Position numbers and translations under genes: made by a program
Shown here: in pieces, positions 50,765 to 59,435 of the stretch
Position numbering within the stretch: the stretch's first letter is position 1
Layout: each line of letters starts with the position of its first letter
The notes under the pieces: generated by a model
The model's database searches: none
What the model saw: only the letters and a program-made list of their open reading frames with translations
What the model was told of the DNA's origin: nothing
NCBI GenBank assembly: GCA_008107755.1
Contig: VIRH01000058.1
Location: forward strand, 372,001-436,000
DNA: 64,000 bases
Origin: Rhodobacterales bacterium
GTDB lineage: Bacteria > Pseudomonadota > Alphaproteobacteria > Rhizobiales > Stappiaceae
Direction: 5' to 3'

Positions 50765-50803
50765 CTTTCCTTTCAAGTTCCTTTTAGACTATGGAGACGT
50801 CGT

Positions 50804-51202
50804 ATGGCGCGCGTGACCGTCGAGGACTGCATCGACAAGGTCGAAAACCGGTTTGAGCTGGTGCTGCTTGCTGCGCATCGCGCTCGCATGATTTCCAGCG
50901 GTTCCCCGCTGACCATCGACCGGGACAACGACAAGAACCCGGTCGTGGCTCTCAGAGAGATTGCCGAGCAGACCGTCAGCCCGGAAGACATGAAAGAGGA
51001 CCTGATCCACTCGCTGCAGAAATTTGTGGAAGTGGACGAGCCGGAAGCGGAAGCCGTTCCGGTTGTGCCGTCGAACCCGCAGCAGCTGACCCAGGTCAAC
51101 AATGTCGACGACAGCGCGGTGGAATTCGACCGTATGTCGGAAGAAGACCTGCTGCGCGGTCTGGAAGGCCTGGTTCCGCCAGAGCGGACCGACGACATCT
51201 GA
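50804..51202 (+). CDS. rpoZ: RNA polymerase omega subunit
   Basis: 132 residues. [33 protein letters not shown] and [14 protein letters not shown] are diagnostic. The long acidic C-terminus ([16 protein letters not shown]…) is typical of alphaproteobacteria. Assists RNA polymerase assembly and forms part of the ppGpp site; the adjacent gene makes ppGpp. Confidence 0.97.
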   Translation: MARVTVEDCIDKVENRFELVLLAAHRARMISSGSPLTIDRDNDKNPVVALREIAEQTVSPEDMKEDLIHSLQKFVEVDEPEAEAVPVVPSNPQQLTQVNNVDDSAVEFDRMSEEDLLRGLEGLVPPERTDDI

Positions 51203-51221
51203 TTCATGTAGTATCCTTTTC

Positions 51222-51258
51222 ATCCGAAGCGCCCCCGGTTTCGGCGGGCGCTTCGGAT
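51222..51258 (+). terminator. Hairpin between rpoZ and rsh
   Basis: ATCCGAAGCGCCC (51222-51234) pairs with GGGCGCTTCGGAT (51246-51258), 13-bp stem. A U-poor tail (AGCTTTCATTTC) suggests partial termination with rsh read-through. Confidence 0.7.
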
Positions 51259-51311
51259 AGCTTTCATTTCACCGCTGAAGTCTCAGCCGGTTTCCAGGGT
51301 CGGTTGCGGCC

Positions 51312-53558
51312 ATGATGCGTCAATACGAACTCGTCGAACGGGTTACCAGATACAACCCGGAAGCCGACGAAGCCTTGCTCAACAAGGCCTATGTTTATGC
51401 CATGCAGAAGCATGGTACGCAGACGCGTGCTTCCGGCGACCCCTATTTTTCCCATCCTCTCGAAGTTGCCGCCATCCTGACGAACCTGCGTCTGGACGAT
51501 GCGACGATTGCCGTCGCCCTGCTGCACGACACGATCGAGGACACCGATGCCACGCGTCAGGAAATCGACGCGATGTTCGGCGAGGAAATCGGCAAGCTGG
51601 TCGAAGGCCTGACCAAGATCAAGCGGCTGGACCTGGTCTCCCGCAAGGCCAAGCAGGCCGAGAATTTCCGCAAGCTTCTGCTGGCGATCGCCGACGATGT
51701 CCGGGTGCTTCTGGTCAAGCTGGCTGACCGCCTGCACAACATGCGCACCCTGCATCACATGCCGGAGCACAAACGCGGGCGGATCGCCGAAGAGACGATG
51801 GAGATCTATGCCCCGCTCGCAGGGCGCATGGGCATGCACGACATGCGCGAGGAGCTTGAGGACATCTCCTTCCGCACGCTCAACCCGGAAGCCTACGAGA
51901 CCATCTCCGATCGCCTCGTCGACCTGCGCGACCGCAACCGGGACCTCATCCTCGACATCGAGACGACCTTGACCGAACGCCTCAGCGAACGCGGCATGGC
52001 GGCGCTGGTGAAAGGCCGGGAGAAGCACCCCCATTCGATCTTCCGAAAGATGCAGCGCAAGGCGATCGGCTTCGAGCAGCTGTCCGACATCTACGGCTTC
52101 CGGGTGACTGTCGGCACGGTCGAAGCGTGCTACCGTGTGCTGGGTGTCATTCACACGACGTGGCCCACCGTGCCCGGCCGGTTCAAGGACTATATCTCGA
52201 CACCGAAGCAGAACGACTACAGGTCGATCCACACAACCATCGTCGGTCCGTCGCGACAGCGCGTCGAACTGCAGATCCGTACGATCGCCATGGACCGTGT
52301 CGCCGAATACGGCATTGCCGCCCATGCGCTCTACAAAGATGGTGAACTGGGTGGGCGAAACATTGCCCAGCACACGGAAGACTGCCGCGCCTTCGAGTGG
52401 CTGCGCCGCACCACCGAGCTTCTCGCCCAGGGCGACACGCCGGAGGAATTCCTGGAAAACACCAAGCTGGAACTGTTCCACGACCAGGTGTTCTGTTTCA
52501 CGCCCAAGGGACGGCTGATTGCACTGCCCCGCGGAGCGACCCCGATCGACTTCGCCTATGCGGTCCATACCGGCGTCGGCAACACCTGCGTCGGCTGCAA
52601 GGTCAACGGCAAGATCATGCCTCTCGTCACCGAACTTCGCAACGGGGACGAGGTGGAGATCATCCGCTCGCAGGCGCAGACCCCTCCCCCCGCCTGGGAA
52701 GCCATTGCCGTGACCGGCAAGGCGCGCGCCGCAATCCGGCGGGCGACGCGAGAATCGGTGCGCAAGCAGTATGGCGCGCTTGGCGAGCACATCCTGAAGC
52801 GTGCCTTCGCGCGCGCCGACAAGCACTATTCGGAAACGCTGCTGGAGGCGGTTCTGGTCGAGGTCAACCAGTCGAGCGTGGCGGATCTTCTGGCCGCCGT
52901 CGGCCGGGGCGATCTTAGCGCCCAGACCGTGGTCAAGGCGGCTCATCCCGACTACCAGGACGAGCGCGTCGCCATCTCCGGTCCGCCGCTGGAGGAAGGG
53001 TGGTTCGGGCTGAAACAGGGGCACGGACTCAAGTTCCGCATCCCGCCGTCCGATCTGGAAGAGGAAAAGGCGAACGACGACCAACCGCTGGAGACGAGCG
53101 AGGGTCCGGCTCTCCCGATCCGTGGAATTTCGGGCGATATACCTGTGACATTTGCGCCCGATGGGGGCGCCGTTCCCGGCGACCGCATCGTCGGTATCTT
53201 GACCCCATCCGAAGGACTGACCATCTATCCGATACAGTCGCCGTCGTTGAAGGAATTTGATGACCAGACGGAGCGCTGGGTGGACGTTCGCTGGGATATC
53301 GACGTAAACAATCCAGAACGTTTTCCCGCGCGCCTTGACATATCTGCCGCCAACGAACCCGGTTCGCTGGCCACGATCGCGCAGGTCATCGGAGAAAACA
53401 GCGGAAATATCGACAACGTGAAAATGGTTCAAAGGGCTGCGGACTTCCACCAGATGATCATTGATCTCAGTGTCTGGGACCTGAAACACCTGAACCGGAT
53501 CATCAACCAACTACGTTCCAAGCCGAATGTTTCCAGCGTCAGCCGGGTAAACGGCTGA
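51312..53558 (+). CDS. rsh: Bifunctional (p)ppGpp synthetase/hydrolase (Rel/SpoT homologue)
   Basis: 748 residues. N-terminal HD hydrolase: [11 protein letters not shown] … LLHDTIEDT and [12 protein letters not shown]. Synthetase: [25 protein letters not shown] (an RxKD motif) is the bifunctional type. TGS domain near [32 protein letters not shown]-terminal [24 protein letters not shown]. Usually the sole long Rsh in this order. ATG at 51312 or the adjacent ATG. Confidence 0.96.
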   Translation: MMRQYELVERVTRYNPEADEALLNKAYVYAMQKHGTQTRASGDPYFSHPLEVAAILTNLRLDDATIAVALLHDTIEDTDATRQEIDAMFGEEIGKLVEGLTKIKRLDLVSRKAKQAENFRKLLLAIADDVRVLLVKLADRLHNMRTLHHMPEHKRGRIAEETMEIYAPLAGRMGMHDMREELEDISFRTLNPEAYETISDRLVDLRDRNRDLILDIETTLTERLSERGMAALVKGREKHPHSIFRKMQRKAIGFEQLSDIYGFRVTVGTVEACYRVLGVIHTTWPTVPGRFKDYISTPKQNDYRSIHTTIVGPSRQRVELQIRTIAMDRVAEYGIAAHALYKDGELGGRNIAQHTEDCRAFEWLRRTTELLAQGDTPEEFLENTKLELFHDQVFCFTPKGRLIALPRGATPIDFAYAVHTGVGNTCVGCKVNGKIMPLVTELRNGDEVEIIRSQAQTPPPAWEAIAVTGKARAAIRRATRESVRKQYGALGEHILKRAFARADKHYSETLLEAVLVEVNQSSVADLLAAVGRGDLSAQTVVKAAHPDYQDERVAISGPPLEEGWFGLKQGHGLKFRIPPSDLEEEKANDDQPLETSEGPALPIRGISGDIPVTFAPDGGAVPGDRIVGILTPSEGLTIYPIQSPSLKEFDDQTERWVDVRWDIDVNNPERFPARLDISAANEPGSLATIAQVIGENSGNIDNVKMVQRAADFHQMIIDLSVWDLKHLNRIINQLRSKPNVSSVSRVNG

Positions 53559-53587
53559 CAGTGCCAGAATTCAAGGGATCCAACTAC

Positions 53588-54169
53588 ATGACACGCGACG
53601 AAGTGCTGGACGTCTTCCGTGAGGCCGGTGCCATCCTGGAGGGCCACTTCATTCTGACGTCCGGCCTGCGCAGCCCCGTCTTCATCCAGAAAGCCCGGGT
53701 GTTCATGTATCCGGACAAGACCGAGATCCTTTGCAAGGCTCTGGCTTCCAAGATCGAAGATGCCGGCCTCGGCAAGATCGACTACATCGTTTCGCCTGCC
53801 CTCGGCGGCCTGATTCCGGGCTATGAAACCGCCCGTCACCTCAATGTGCCGGCCGTGTGGGTGGAACGGGAAGGCGGCGAGTTCCGCCTGCGCCGTTTCG
53901 AACTTCCCGAAGGCGCCCGCGTCATAATTGTTGAGGATATCGTGACCACGGGCCTTTCCTGCCGCGAAACGGTAACCTCGCTGAAATCTCTTGGTGCTGA
54001 AGTCCTCGCAGTCGCCTGCCTGATCGACCGTTCCGGTGGTGAGGCGGACGTGTCCGTGCCGCTTGTTTCGCTTGCGCAATACAAGGTGCCCGCCTATGAG
54101 GCTGACAATCTGCCTCCAGAGCTGGCCGCCCTGCCTGCCGTCAAGCCGGGAAGTCGCGGACTGAGCTGA
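53588..54169 (+). CDS. pyrE: Orotate phosphoribosyltransferase
   Basis: 193 residues from the ATG at 53588 with AAGGGA upstream; a GTG nine codons earlier is possible. Forms OMP from orotate and PRPP. PRPP-binding motif [29 protein letters not shown] and [16 protein letters not shown]. Short bacterial class. Follows rsh by 29 bases. Confidence 0.95.
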   Translation: MTRDEVLDVFREAGAILEGHFILTSGLRSPVFIQKARVFMYPDKTEILCKALASKIEDAGLGKIDYIVSPALGGLIPGYETARHLNVPAVWVEREGGEFRLRRFELPEGARVIIVEDIVTTGLSCRETVTSLKSLGAEVLAVACLIDRSGGEADVSVPLVSLAQYKVPAYEADNLPPELAALPAVKPGSRGLS

Positions 54170-54193
54170 ATCGAGAGGACCTGATTTCTTATC

Positions 54194-54781
54194 ATGCTGT
54201 TTCGCCGCAGAAATAAGCCGACACGTGTCGAACGGATGCGCGTAGCTGTCTGGCCTCGGCACAGCTGGTCAAGGTCCACCCGCTATTTCGGCAAGCGCGT
54301 CCTGAGATTGACCGCGACCCCTCACGCTATCGCCATCGGCTTTGCGGCCGGGGCTTCCGCGTCCTGCACGCCGCTGGTCGGTTTTCACTTTCTCACGGCC
54401 CTTGCGCTGGCCTACATCGTTCGCGGCAACCTGATCGCCTCGGCGCTCGGAACCTCCGTCGGCAATCCGCTGACCTTCCCCTTCATCTGGGCACTGACAT
54501 TCAAGATCGGCCAATGGATCCTGCACGGTCGCGCTCCGGACGCCGATCCGCATCAGGTGCACCAGCAGTTCCAGCACGGGCTGTTCGAGAAATCCTTCGA
54601 ATCGCTCTGGCCAATGATCAAGCCAATGCTGATAGGCGGCATTCCGCTCGGCCTCGTCGTCGGTTTGGTGTCCTATCTGGTCGTCTACAAGAGCGTCGAC
54701 ATCTACCAGCGCCGCCGCCGCCAGACGCTGGCGGCAAAGGGCGAGCGCCTCTTCCCCGCCCCCGGACAGCCCCTTGAATAG
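54194..54781 (+). CDS. DUF2062-family membrane protein
   Basis: 195 residues. Basic N-terminus, then ATPHAIAIGFAAGASASCTPLVGFHFLTALALAYIVRGNLIASALGTSVGNPLTFPFIW, which is the DUF2062 core with two spans, and a third span LIGGIPLGLVVGLVSYLVVY. Function unknown. In many rhizobia it is followed by acpS; here lepB comes next after 206 bases. Confidence 0.88.
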   Translation: MLFRRRNKPTRVERMRVAVWPRHSWSRSTRYFGKRVLRLTATPHAIAIGFAAGASASCTPLVGFHFLTALALAYIVRGNLIASALGTSVGNPLTFPFIWALTFKIGQWILHGRAPDADPHQVHQQFQHGLFEKSFESLWPMIKPMLIGGIPLGLVVGLVSYLVVYKSVDIYQRRRRQTLAAKGERLFPAPGQPLE

Positions 54782-54936
54782 GCACAAGTGCCCTGACGGC
54801 GGAGGCGACCTCGAAATCTCCGGCACCCAGACTGACGCATCAGCCCCGGCCAGGCAGGCCACTCGAAGATTAAACAATGGTTAAAGCATGTTCGGCTGGA
54901 TTGCGCCCGCCCGAATGAGGGGCTAAAAGTCCCGCA

Positions 54937-54956
54937 GCGAAGCGCTCTCGCTTCGC
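54937..54956 (+). terminator. Hairpin upstream of lepB
   Basis: GCGAAGCG-CTCT-CGCTTCGC, an 8-bp stem with 4-base loop, 31 bases before the lepB ATG. No U-tract; could terminate the rsh-pyrE unit or influence lepB leader structure. Confidence 0.5.
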
Positions 54957-54987
54957 CGGCTTCATGCCAGCATTTTTAAGGGACGAA

Positions 54988-55740
54988 ATGAGCGTGACGG
55001 ATAAGAAGAAAGAACAGGACGGCGGTCTTTATGAAACCATAAAGGTCGTGATCCAGGCGATTTTGCTCGCCGTGATCGTTCGCACCTTTCTGTTTCAGCC
55101 ATTCAACATCCCGTCCGGGTCGATGAAGGACACGCTGCTCATCGGCGATTATCTTTTCGTCTCCAAATACAGCTACGGATATTCGCGATACTCCTTTCCT
55201 TTCGGCCTCCCACCGTTTTCCGGCCGCTTCTTCGCGTCGGAGCCCGAGCGAGGGGATGTCGCGGTTTTCAAGCTTCCGAAAGACACGTCCATTGACTACA
55301 TCAAGCGGGTGATCGGGCTGCCCGGCGACAAAATCCAGGTGATCGACGGCGTGCTGCATATCAACGGCACAGCAGTGAAGCGGGAGAGGACCGACGATTA
55401 CATCGAGCAGTCCCCTAACGGCATGGTTCGCCGAGTTCCGCGGTACAAGGAAACGCTGCCGAATGGCGTTTCTTATGACACGCTGGACCTCACGACGAGC
55501 GGGAGCGTGGACAATACGGACGTCTATGAGGTTCCCGAAGGTCATTACTTCATGATGGGCGACAACCGTGACAATTCCGTCGACAGCCGTTTCCTGGACA
55601 GGGTGGGATACGTCCCGTTCGAGAACTTCATCGGTCGCGCGGAAATCCTGTTCTTCTCCATCGGGGATGGTACGCCCGCATATCAAATCTGGAACTGGCC
55701 TTGGGACGTGCGCTGGAGCCGGATCGGCCGTACGCTCTAG
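54988..55740 (+). CDS. lepB: Signal peptidase I
   Basis: 250 residues from the ATG at 54988 (AAGGGA upstream). One N-terminal span (IKVVIQAILLAVIVRTFLF). Catalytic Ser45 in IPSGSMKDTL and Lys106 in DYIKRVIGLPGD, then GDNRDNSVDSRF. Cleaves signal peptides at the periplasmic face. It starts the lepB-rnc-era-recO row and is the intact counterpart of the altered copy at 58437-59117. Confidence 0.96.
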   Translation: MSVTDKKKEQDGGLYETIKVVIQAILLAVIVRTFLFQPFNIPSGSMKDTLLIGDYLFVSKYSYGYSRYSFPFGLPPFSGRFFASEPERGDVAVFKLPKDTSIDYIKRVIGLPGDKIQVIDGVLHINGTAVKRERTDDYIEQSPNGMVRRVPRYKETLPNGVSYDTLDLTTSGSVDNTDVYEVPEGHYFMMGDNRDNSVDSRFLDRVGYVPFENFIGRAEILFFSIGDGTPAYQIWNWPWDVRWSRIGRTL

Positions 55741-55803
55741 GGTATAATTCCCCGAGCGCCTTGCGCCTTGGAGGGAACGAACAGGCATAGAAATCCAGCA
55801 CGA

Positions 55804-55825
55804 GCAGCGTTCTTGAAGACGCTGC
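55804..55825 (+). repeat. Inverted repeat before rnc
   Basis: GCAGCGT (55804-55810) and ACGCTGC (55819-55825) with an 8-base loop, 24 bases before the rnc start. Transcripts of rnc are often cleaved by RNase III in their own leader; this hairpin is short for that but could be part of it. Confidence 0.35.
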
Positions 55826-55849
55826 TTCGATCCCGGGTCGTCCAGGGAC

Positions 55850-56569
55850 ATGACAGGCGGTATGACAGAAAGACCTCGACAGAATTCCATTTCGTCTTTG
55901 AAATCCTCTCTGAAGTACGACTTCAAGGACCTCGAGCTGCTGCGCATCGCCCTCACCCATGCCAGCGCCCTTGCCCCGTCGGAATCCGTTGCCGGCAGCT
56001 ACCAACGGCTGGAGTTTCTGGGCGACAGGGTGCTTGGCCTTGCGATCGCGACCATGCTTCACCGGCATTTTCCGAAGGCCGACGAAGGCGAGCTTGCCCG
56101 GCGTTTCAACCACATGGTCAAACGCGAGACCTGCGCGGAGATTGCCCAGGAACTGGGTGTTGGCGACGCCATGCGCATCGGCCTTGCAGAGGCGCAGACC
56201 GGCGGGCGAAAAAAGACCGCGCTGCTTGCCGATATCTGTGAAGCCATCATCGCAGCGATCTATCTGGACGGTGGTTTTGACGCTGCCGAGGATTTTATCC
56301 GGCGCCTGTGGGAGCCGCGTATGCTATCGTGGTCCGGTCCGCTGCGGGATGCGAAGACCACCTTGCAGGAGTGGGCCCAGTCCAAGGGATTGCCCACCCC
56401 GCGCTATGAGGTGACCGGCCGGGACGGTCCCGACCATGCCCCCAGCTTCACCGTGGCCGTCATCGTCCAGGGCCTCGCTGCCGGCGAAGGCAAGGGCGGG
56501 TCCAAACGGATCGCGGAACAGAACGCTGCCGAGACCGTGCTTCGCCGCGAAGGCGTCTGGAAGGAATGA
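55850..56569 (+). CDS. rnc: Ribonuclease III
   Basis: 239 residues. Catalytic motif QRLEFLGDRVLGLAIA with Glu and Asp, plus ADICEAIIAAIYLDGG; dsRNA-binding domain at about 165-235 (DAKTTLQEWAQSKG, GKGGSKRIAEQNAAETVL). Cleaves double-stranded RNA, including rRNA precursors. Start at 55850 or 55862 (both ATG). Confidence 0.96.
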   Translation: MTGGMTERPRQNSISSLKSSLKYDFKDLELLRIALTHASALAPSESVAGSYQRLEFLGDRVLGLAIATMLHRHFPKADEGELARRFNHMVKRETCAEIAQELGVGDAMRIGLAEAQTGGRKKTALLADICEAIIAAIYLDGGFDAAEDFIRRLWEPRMLSWSGPLRDAKTTLQEWAQSKGLPTPRYEVTGRDGPDHAPSFTVAVIVQGLAAGEGKGGSKRIAEQNAAETVLRREGVWKE

Positions 56570-56576
56570 GAACAGC

Positions 56577-57581
56577 TTGAGTGACGATAACCAAACCTCC
56601 CGGCCGGAGGATGACGACGACAACGGGTATCAGGCACCGACCGGGCGCTTCGACATGCCCCTGCCCGACCCGCTCGGCGCGATGCCCTCGGACACGCGCG
56701 CCGGTTTCATCGCGCTGATCGGCGCACCGAACGCGGGCAAGTCGACCCTGATCAACCAGCTTGTCGGAACGAAGGTCTCGATCGTCACCCACAAGGTCCA
56801 GACGACGCGCACGATTGTTCGCGGCGTCGCCATGCATGGCTCCGCACAGCTCGTTTTCATCGATACGCCCGGCATCTTCAAGCCCAAGCGCCGGCTTGAT
56901 CGCGCCATGGTCGACACCGCCTGGGGCGGCGCGCGGGATGCGGATCTGATTGCCCTCCTCATCGATGCGCGCAAGGGCATTGACGAGGAAGTCGAGAACA
57001 TCCTGAAGCGCCTGTCGAGCCAGTCCGCGCCGAAAGTCCTCATCCTCAACAAGACCGATGTCGCCAAGCGCGAGAAGCTGTTGCAGCTTGCGCAAAAGGC
57101 GAACGAGTACCTGCCGTTTGAAGAAACCTTCATGGTGTCCGCGCTGACCGGCGACGGAACGCAGGCCATCCTCGACCACTTCGCCTCCAAGGTCCCGGAA
57201 GGGCCCTGGCTTTATCCCGACGACCAGCCGTCCGATCTTCCCTTGCGCATTCTTGCTGCCGAGATTACCCGGGAAAAGCTGTTTGAGCGTCTGCACGAGG
57301 AACTGCCCTATATCTCGACGGTCGAGACCGAGCAATGGCAGTCGCGCAAGGATGGCTCGGCCCGGATCGAACAGACCATCTATGTGGAACGCGACAGCCA
57401 GAAATCGATCGTACTTGGCAAGCGCGGCCAGACCATCAAGGCAATCTCGCAGGCGGCGCGCACAGAACTCTCCGAGATCATCGAAGCGCCGGTTCATCTC
57501 TTCCTGTTCGTGAAGGTGCGCCAGAACTGGGCCGACGATCCGGAGCGCTACCGTGAAATGGGACTGGAGTTTCCGAAATAG
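56577..57581 (+). CDS. era: GTPase Era
   Basis: 334 residues if the TTG at 56577, seven bases after rnc, is used; the ATG at 56655 would give 308, closer to the family. The added N-terminal tail is acidic and polar. GTPase motifs: GAPNAGKST, DTPGIFKPKR, NKTD; KH domain YVERDSQKSIVLGKRGQTIKAI. Acts in 16S rRNA maturation and 30S assembly. Confidence 0.93.
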   Translation: MSDDNQTSRPEDDDDNGYQAPTGRFDMPLPDPLGAMPSDTRAGFIALIGAPNAGKSTLINQLVGTKVSIVTHKVQTTRTIVRGVAMHGSAQLVFIDTPGIFKPKRRLDRAMVDTAWGGARDADLIALLIDARKGIDEEVENILKRLSSQSAPKVLILNKTDVAKREKLLQLAQKANEYLPFEETFMVSALTGDGTQAILDHFASKVPEGPWLYPDDQPSDLPLRILAAEITREKLFERLHEELPYISTVETEQWQSRKDGSARIEQTIYVERDSQKSIVLGKRGQTIKAISQAARTELSEIIEAPVHLFLFVKVRQNWADDPERYREMGLEFPK

Positions 57582-57644
57582 CAGGCGTGAGCGGACTGTT
57601 TCGCCGGTTGGACGGACGGAACGCGTGGGCACGGGGCATCTGAC

Positions 57645-58400
57645 GTGGAATGGAGCGGACGCGGCGTGGTCCTGACCACGCGCAAACACGGCGAAAGCGA
57701 TATAATCCTTGAGGTGATGACCCTTGAGCACGGCCGCCATCTCGGTCTCGTTCGTGGTGGTCGCTCGAGACGCCACCGCCCCGTCCTTCAGGCCGGCAAC
57801 GAGCTGACCCTCAACTGGAAAGCAAGGCTTTCCGACCACCTTGGCCAATTTCACATCGAGCCGGAGACCTTGCGGGTCGCGGACCTGATGACGTCCTCCG
57901 TCGGCCTGACCGGACTGCAGCATGTGGCCTTCCTCACACGCCTTCTGCCAGAGCGGCATCCCTACCCCCGGCTCTTCCACGCCCTGGGCGTTGTCCTCGA
58001 CAATCTGGCCGACCCGGAAGCCGCAGCTGCCCTTGTGATACGCTATGAACTGGAACTTCTGGGCGACCTCGGCATCGGTCTGGATCTCACACGCTGCGCG
58101 GCAACCGGAACGCAGGAAGACCTTGCCTATGTCTCGCCAAAATCGGCGCGCGCGGTCAGCCGGGACGCCGGGCGCCCTTACCACGACCGGCTGCTGCCGT
58201 TGCCATCGTTCCTGCTGGAAGGCCAGCGGCAACAGGGCTCAGAACTGACATGGGCGGACGTTCGCCAAGGTTTCGAGCTGACAAGCTTTTTCCTCGACCG
58301 CCATTTTCAGGAACACGGACTCACAGAGAGCGATACGCGCGGAGCATTTCTGAACGCACTGGAACGGCGCTACCGCCAGGATTTCCCTTGGAATTTCTGA
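57645..58400 (+). CDS. recO: DNA repair protein RecO
   Basis: 251 residues from a GTG at 57645. OB-fold start MEWSGRGVVLTTRKHGESDIILEVMTLEHGRHLGLVRGG; helical C-terminus with FLDRHFQEHGL. Loads RecA with RecR in the RecF pathway. 63 bases after era. The ribosome site is weak. Confidence 0.94.
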   Translation: MEWSGRGVVLTTRKHGESDIILEVMTLEHGRHLGLVRGGRSRRHRPVLQAGNELTLNWKARLSDHLGQFHIEPETLRVADLMTSSVGLTGLQHVAFLTRLLPERHPYPRLFHALGVVLDNLADPEAAAALVIRYELELLGDLGIGLDLTRCAATGTQEDLAYVSPKSARAVSRDAGRPYHDRLLPLPSFLLEGQRQQGSELTWADVRQGFELTSFFLDRHFQEHGLTESDTRGAFLNALERRYRQDFPWNF

Positions 58401-58436
58401 ACGGCAAACCCTACCAGTCGACCGCACGGACTGATT

Positions 58437-59117
58437 TTATGGGTCGACACTCTCATCTGATCCGGTTTCGACCGGACGCCAGACGAACGCTTTCGTTTCA
58501 CCCGAATAATAGAGTTGTTCAGCGACACCGATAACGCTCTCGACCGGAACATAGCCGACCCTGGAGAGAAACCGGCTGTCGACGGAGTTATCGCGATTGT
58601 CACCGAGCACAAACAGATGCCCCGCCGGTACCGCATATTCCGGGGTATCGTCCACCTGCGAAGTCGTCGTCAGATCGAGTGTCTGGTAGCTGCGACCGTT
58701 GGCAAGTGTTTCCCGGTAACGAGGGAGCCGCTTGACCCCACTGGACCTGTCTTGCTCTACGCCGTCCTCGATGCGCTCTCGCTTCACCGGTTCGCCATTG
58801 ATAAAGACAACGCCGCCCTTGAGCTGAACCGTGTCACCAGGCAACCCGATGAGCCGTGCCACATAAGTAATGGATGGCTTGGCTGGCAGCGGAAAGAAGA
58901 TTATGTCTCCTGCAGTAGGAGAATAGGTTTCCCCGGACTTGGGGAAAATACGACGCACCAGTATGTGATCTCCAACCTGCAACGTCGGCCTCATGCTGCT
59001 GGACGGAATGCTGTAGGATTTCATGCGCAGGACATGGAAATCATCCCAGGAAAGCAGAAAACCGAGAGCTGCAAGCACTCCAACAAAAAGAACGACCCAA
59101 ATTCGGCTCCATGACAT
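58437..59117 (-). CDS. Signal peptidase I paralogue lacking the catalytic lysine
   Basis: 226 residues from the ATG at 59117 (AAAGGAAAG upstream). N-terminal span IWVVLFVGVLAALGFLLSW. The Ser41 region IPSSSMRPTLQVGDHI, AKPSITYVARLIGLPGD, and VLGDNRDNSVDSRFLSRVGYVPVE follow signal peptidase I order, but the catalytic Lys (Lys106 in LepB at 54988) is Ala87, codon GCA. The gene is intact and C-terminally complete, so this is not obvious decay. It may be inactive, regulatory, or use another base. Converges with recO. Confidence 0.88.
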   Translation of the reverse strand: MSWSRIWVVLFVGVLAALGFLLSWDDFHVLRMKSYSIPSSSMRPTLQVGDHILVRRIFPKSGETYSPTAGDIIFFPLPAKPSITYVARLIGLPGDTVQLKGGVVFINGEPVKRERIEDGVEQDRSSGVKRLPRYRETLANGRSYQTLDLTTTSQVDDTPEYAVPAGHLFVLGDNRDNSVDSRFLSRVGYVPVESVIGVAEQLYYSGETKAFVWRPVETGSDESVDP

Positions 59118-59435
59118 GTTTTGGTCTTTCCTTTCAGGACCAACGTCGCCAAAGCGCATTGGCAGCTTCAACTTGCAGATTCGAATGTCCCAAACCAGTT
59201 TCTTCGCTTCGCTTTTTTAATCAGAAACGTCAACGCCTTATCCAACCTTATGGTTACTCGCGGTCGGTCCCGATCTCCGCGGCAAGACGAGCGACACCGG
59301 CACGTCCGGCAGAACCGGGACACTCATCCGAGAAACCTCCCACAGACTGTCGAAATCCGTTGAAAATCCGCCATTCCGCGCCGGATTTCGAAGGAACGAA
59401 TTGCGTACACCCGGGGAAACGGCTAGCAAGCAATC
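59118..59435. promoter_or_regulatory. parC: 318-base divergent region between the lepB paralogue and parC
   Basis: No gene seen. The right half carries alternative stem partners: CGAAATCCG (59351-59359) and AAATCCG (59364-59370) can each pair with CGGATTTCG (59382-59390), about 45 bases before the parC ATG. Promoters not identified. Confidence 0.4.

Larger units (their letters stand above)
50419..50803. promoter_or_regulatory. 385-base divergent region between the NYN gene and rpoZ
   Basis: Holds two good sigma-70-type promoters toward rpoZ (50612-50640 and 50736-50764). The left part should contain the NYN promoter; no protein gene is supported. Confidence 0.55.

Noticed and set aside
51264..53510. 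748-codon open frame antisense to rsh
   Set aside because: It mirrors the rsh gene on the opposite strand; composition is arginine/valine/glycine-rich with no family motifs, typical of antisense frames in GC-rich coding DNA.
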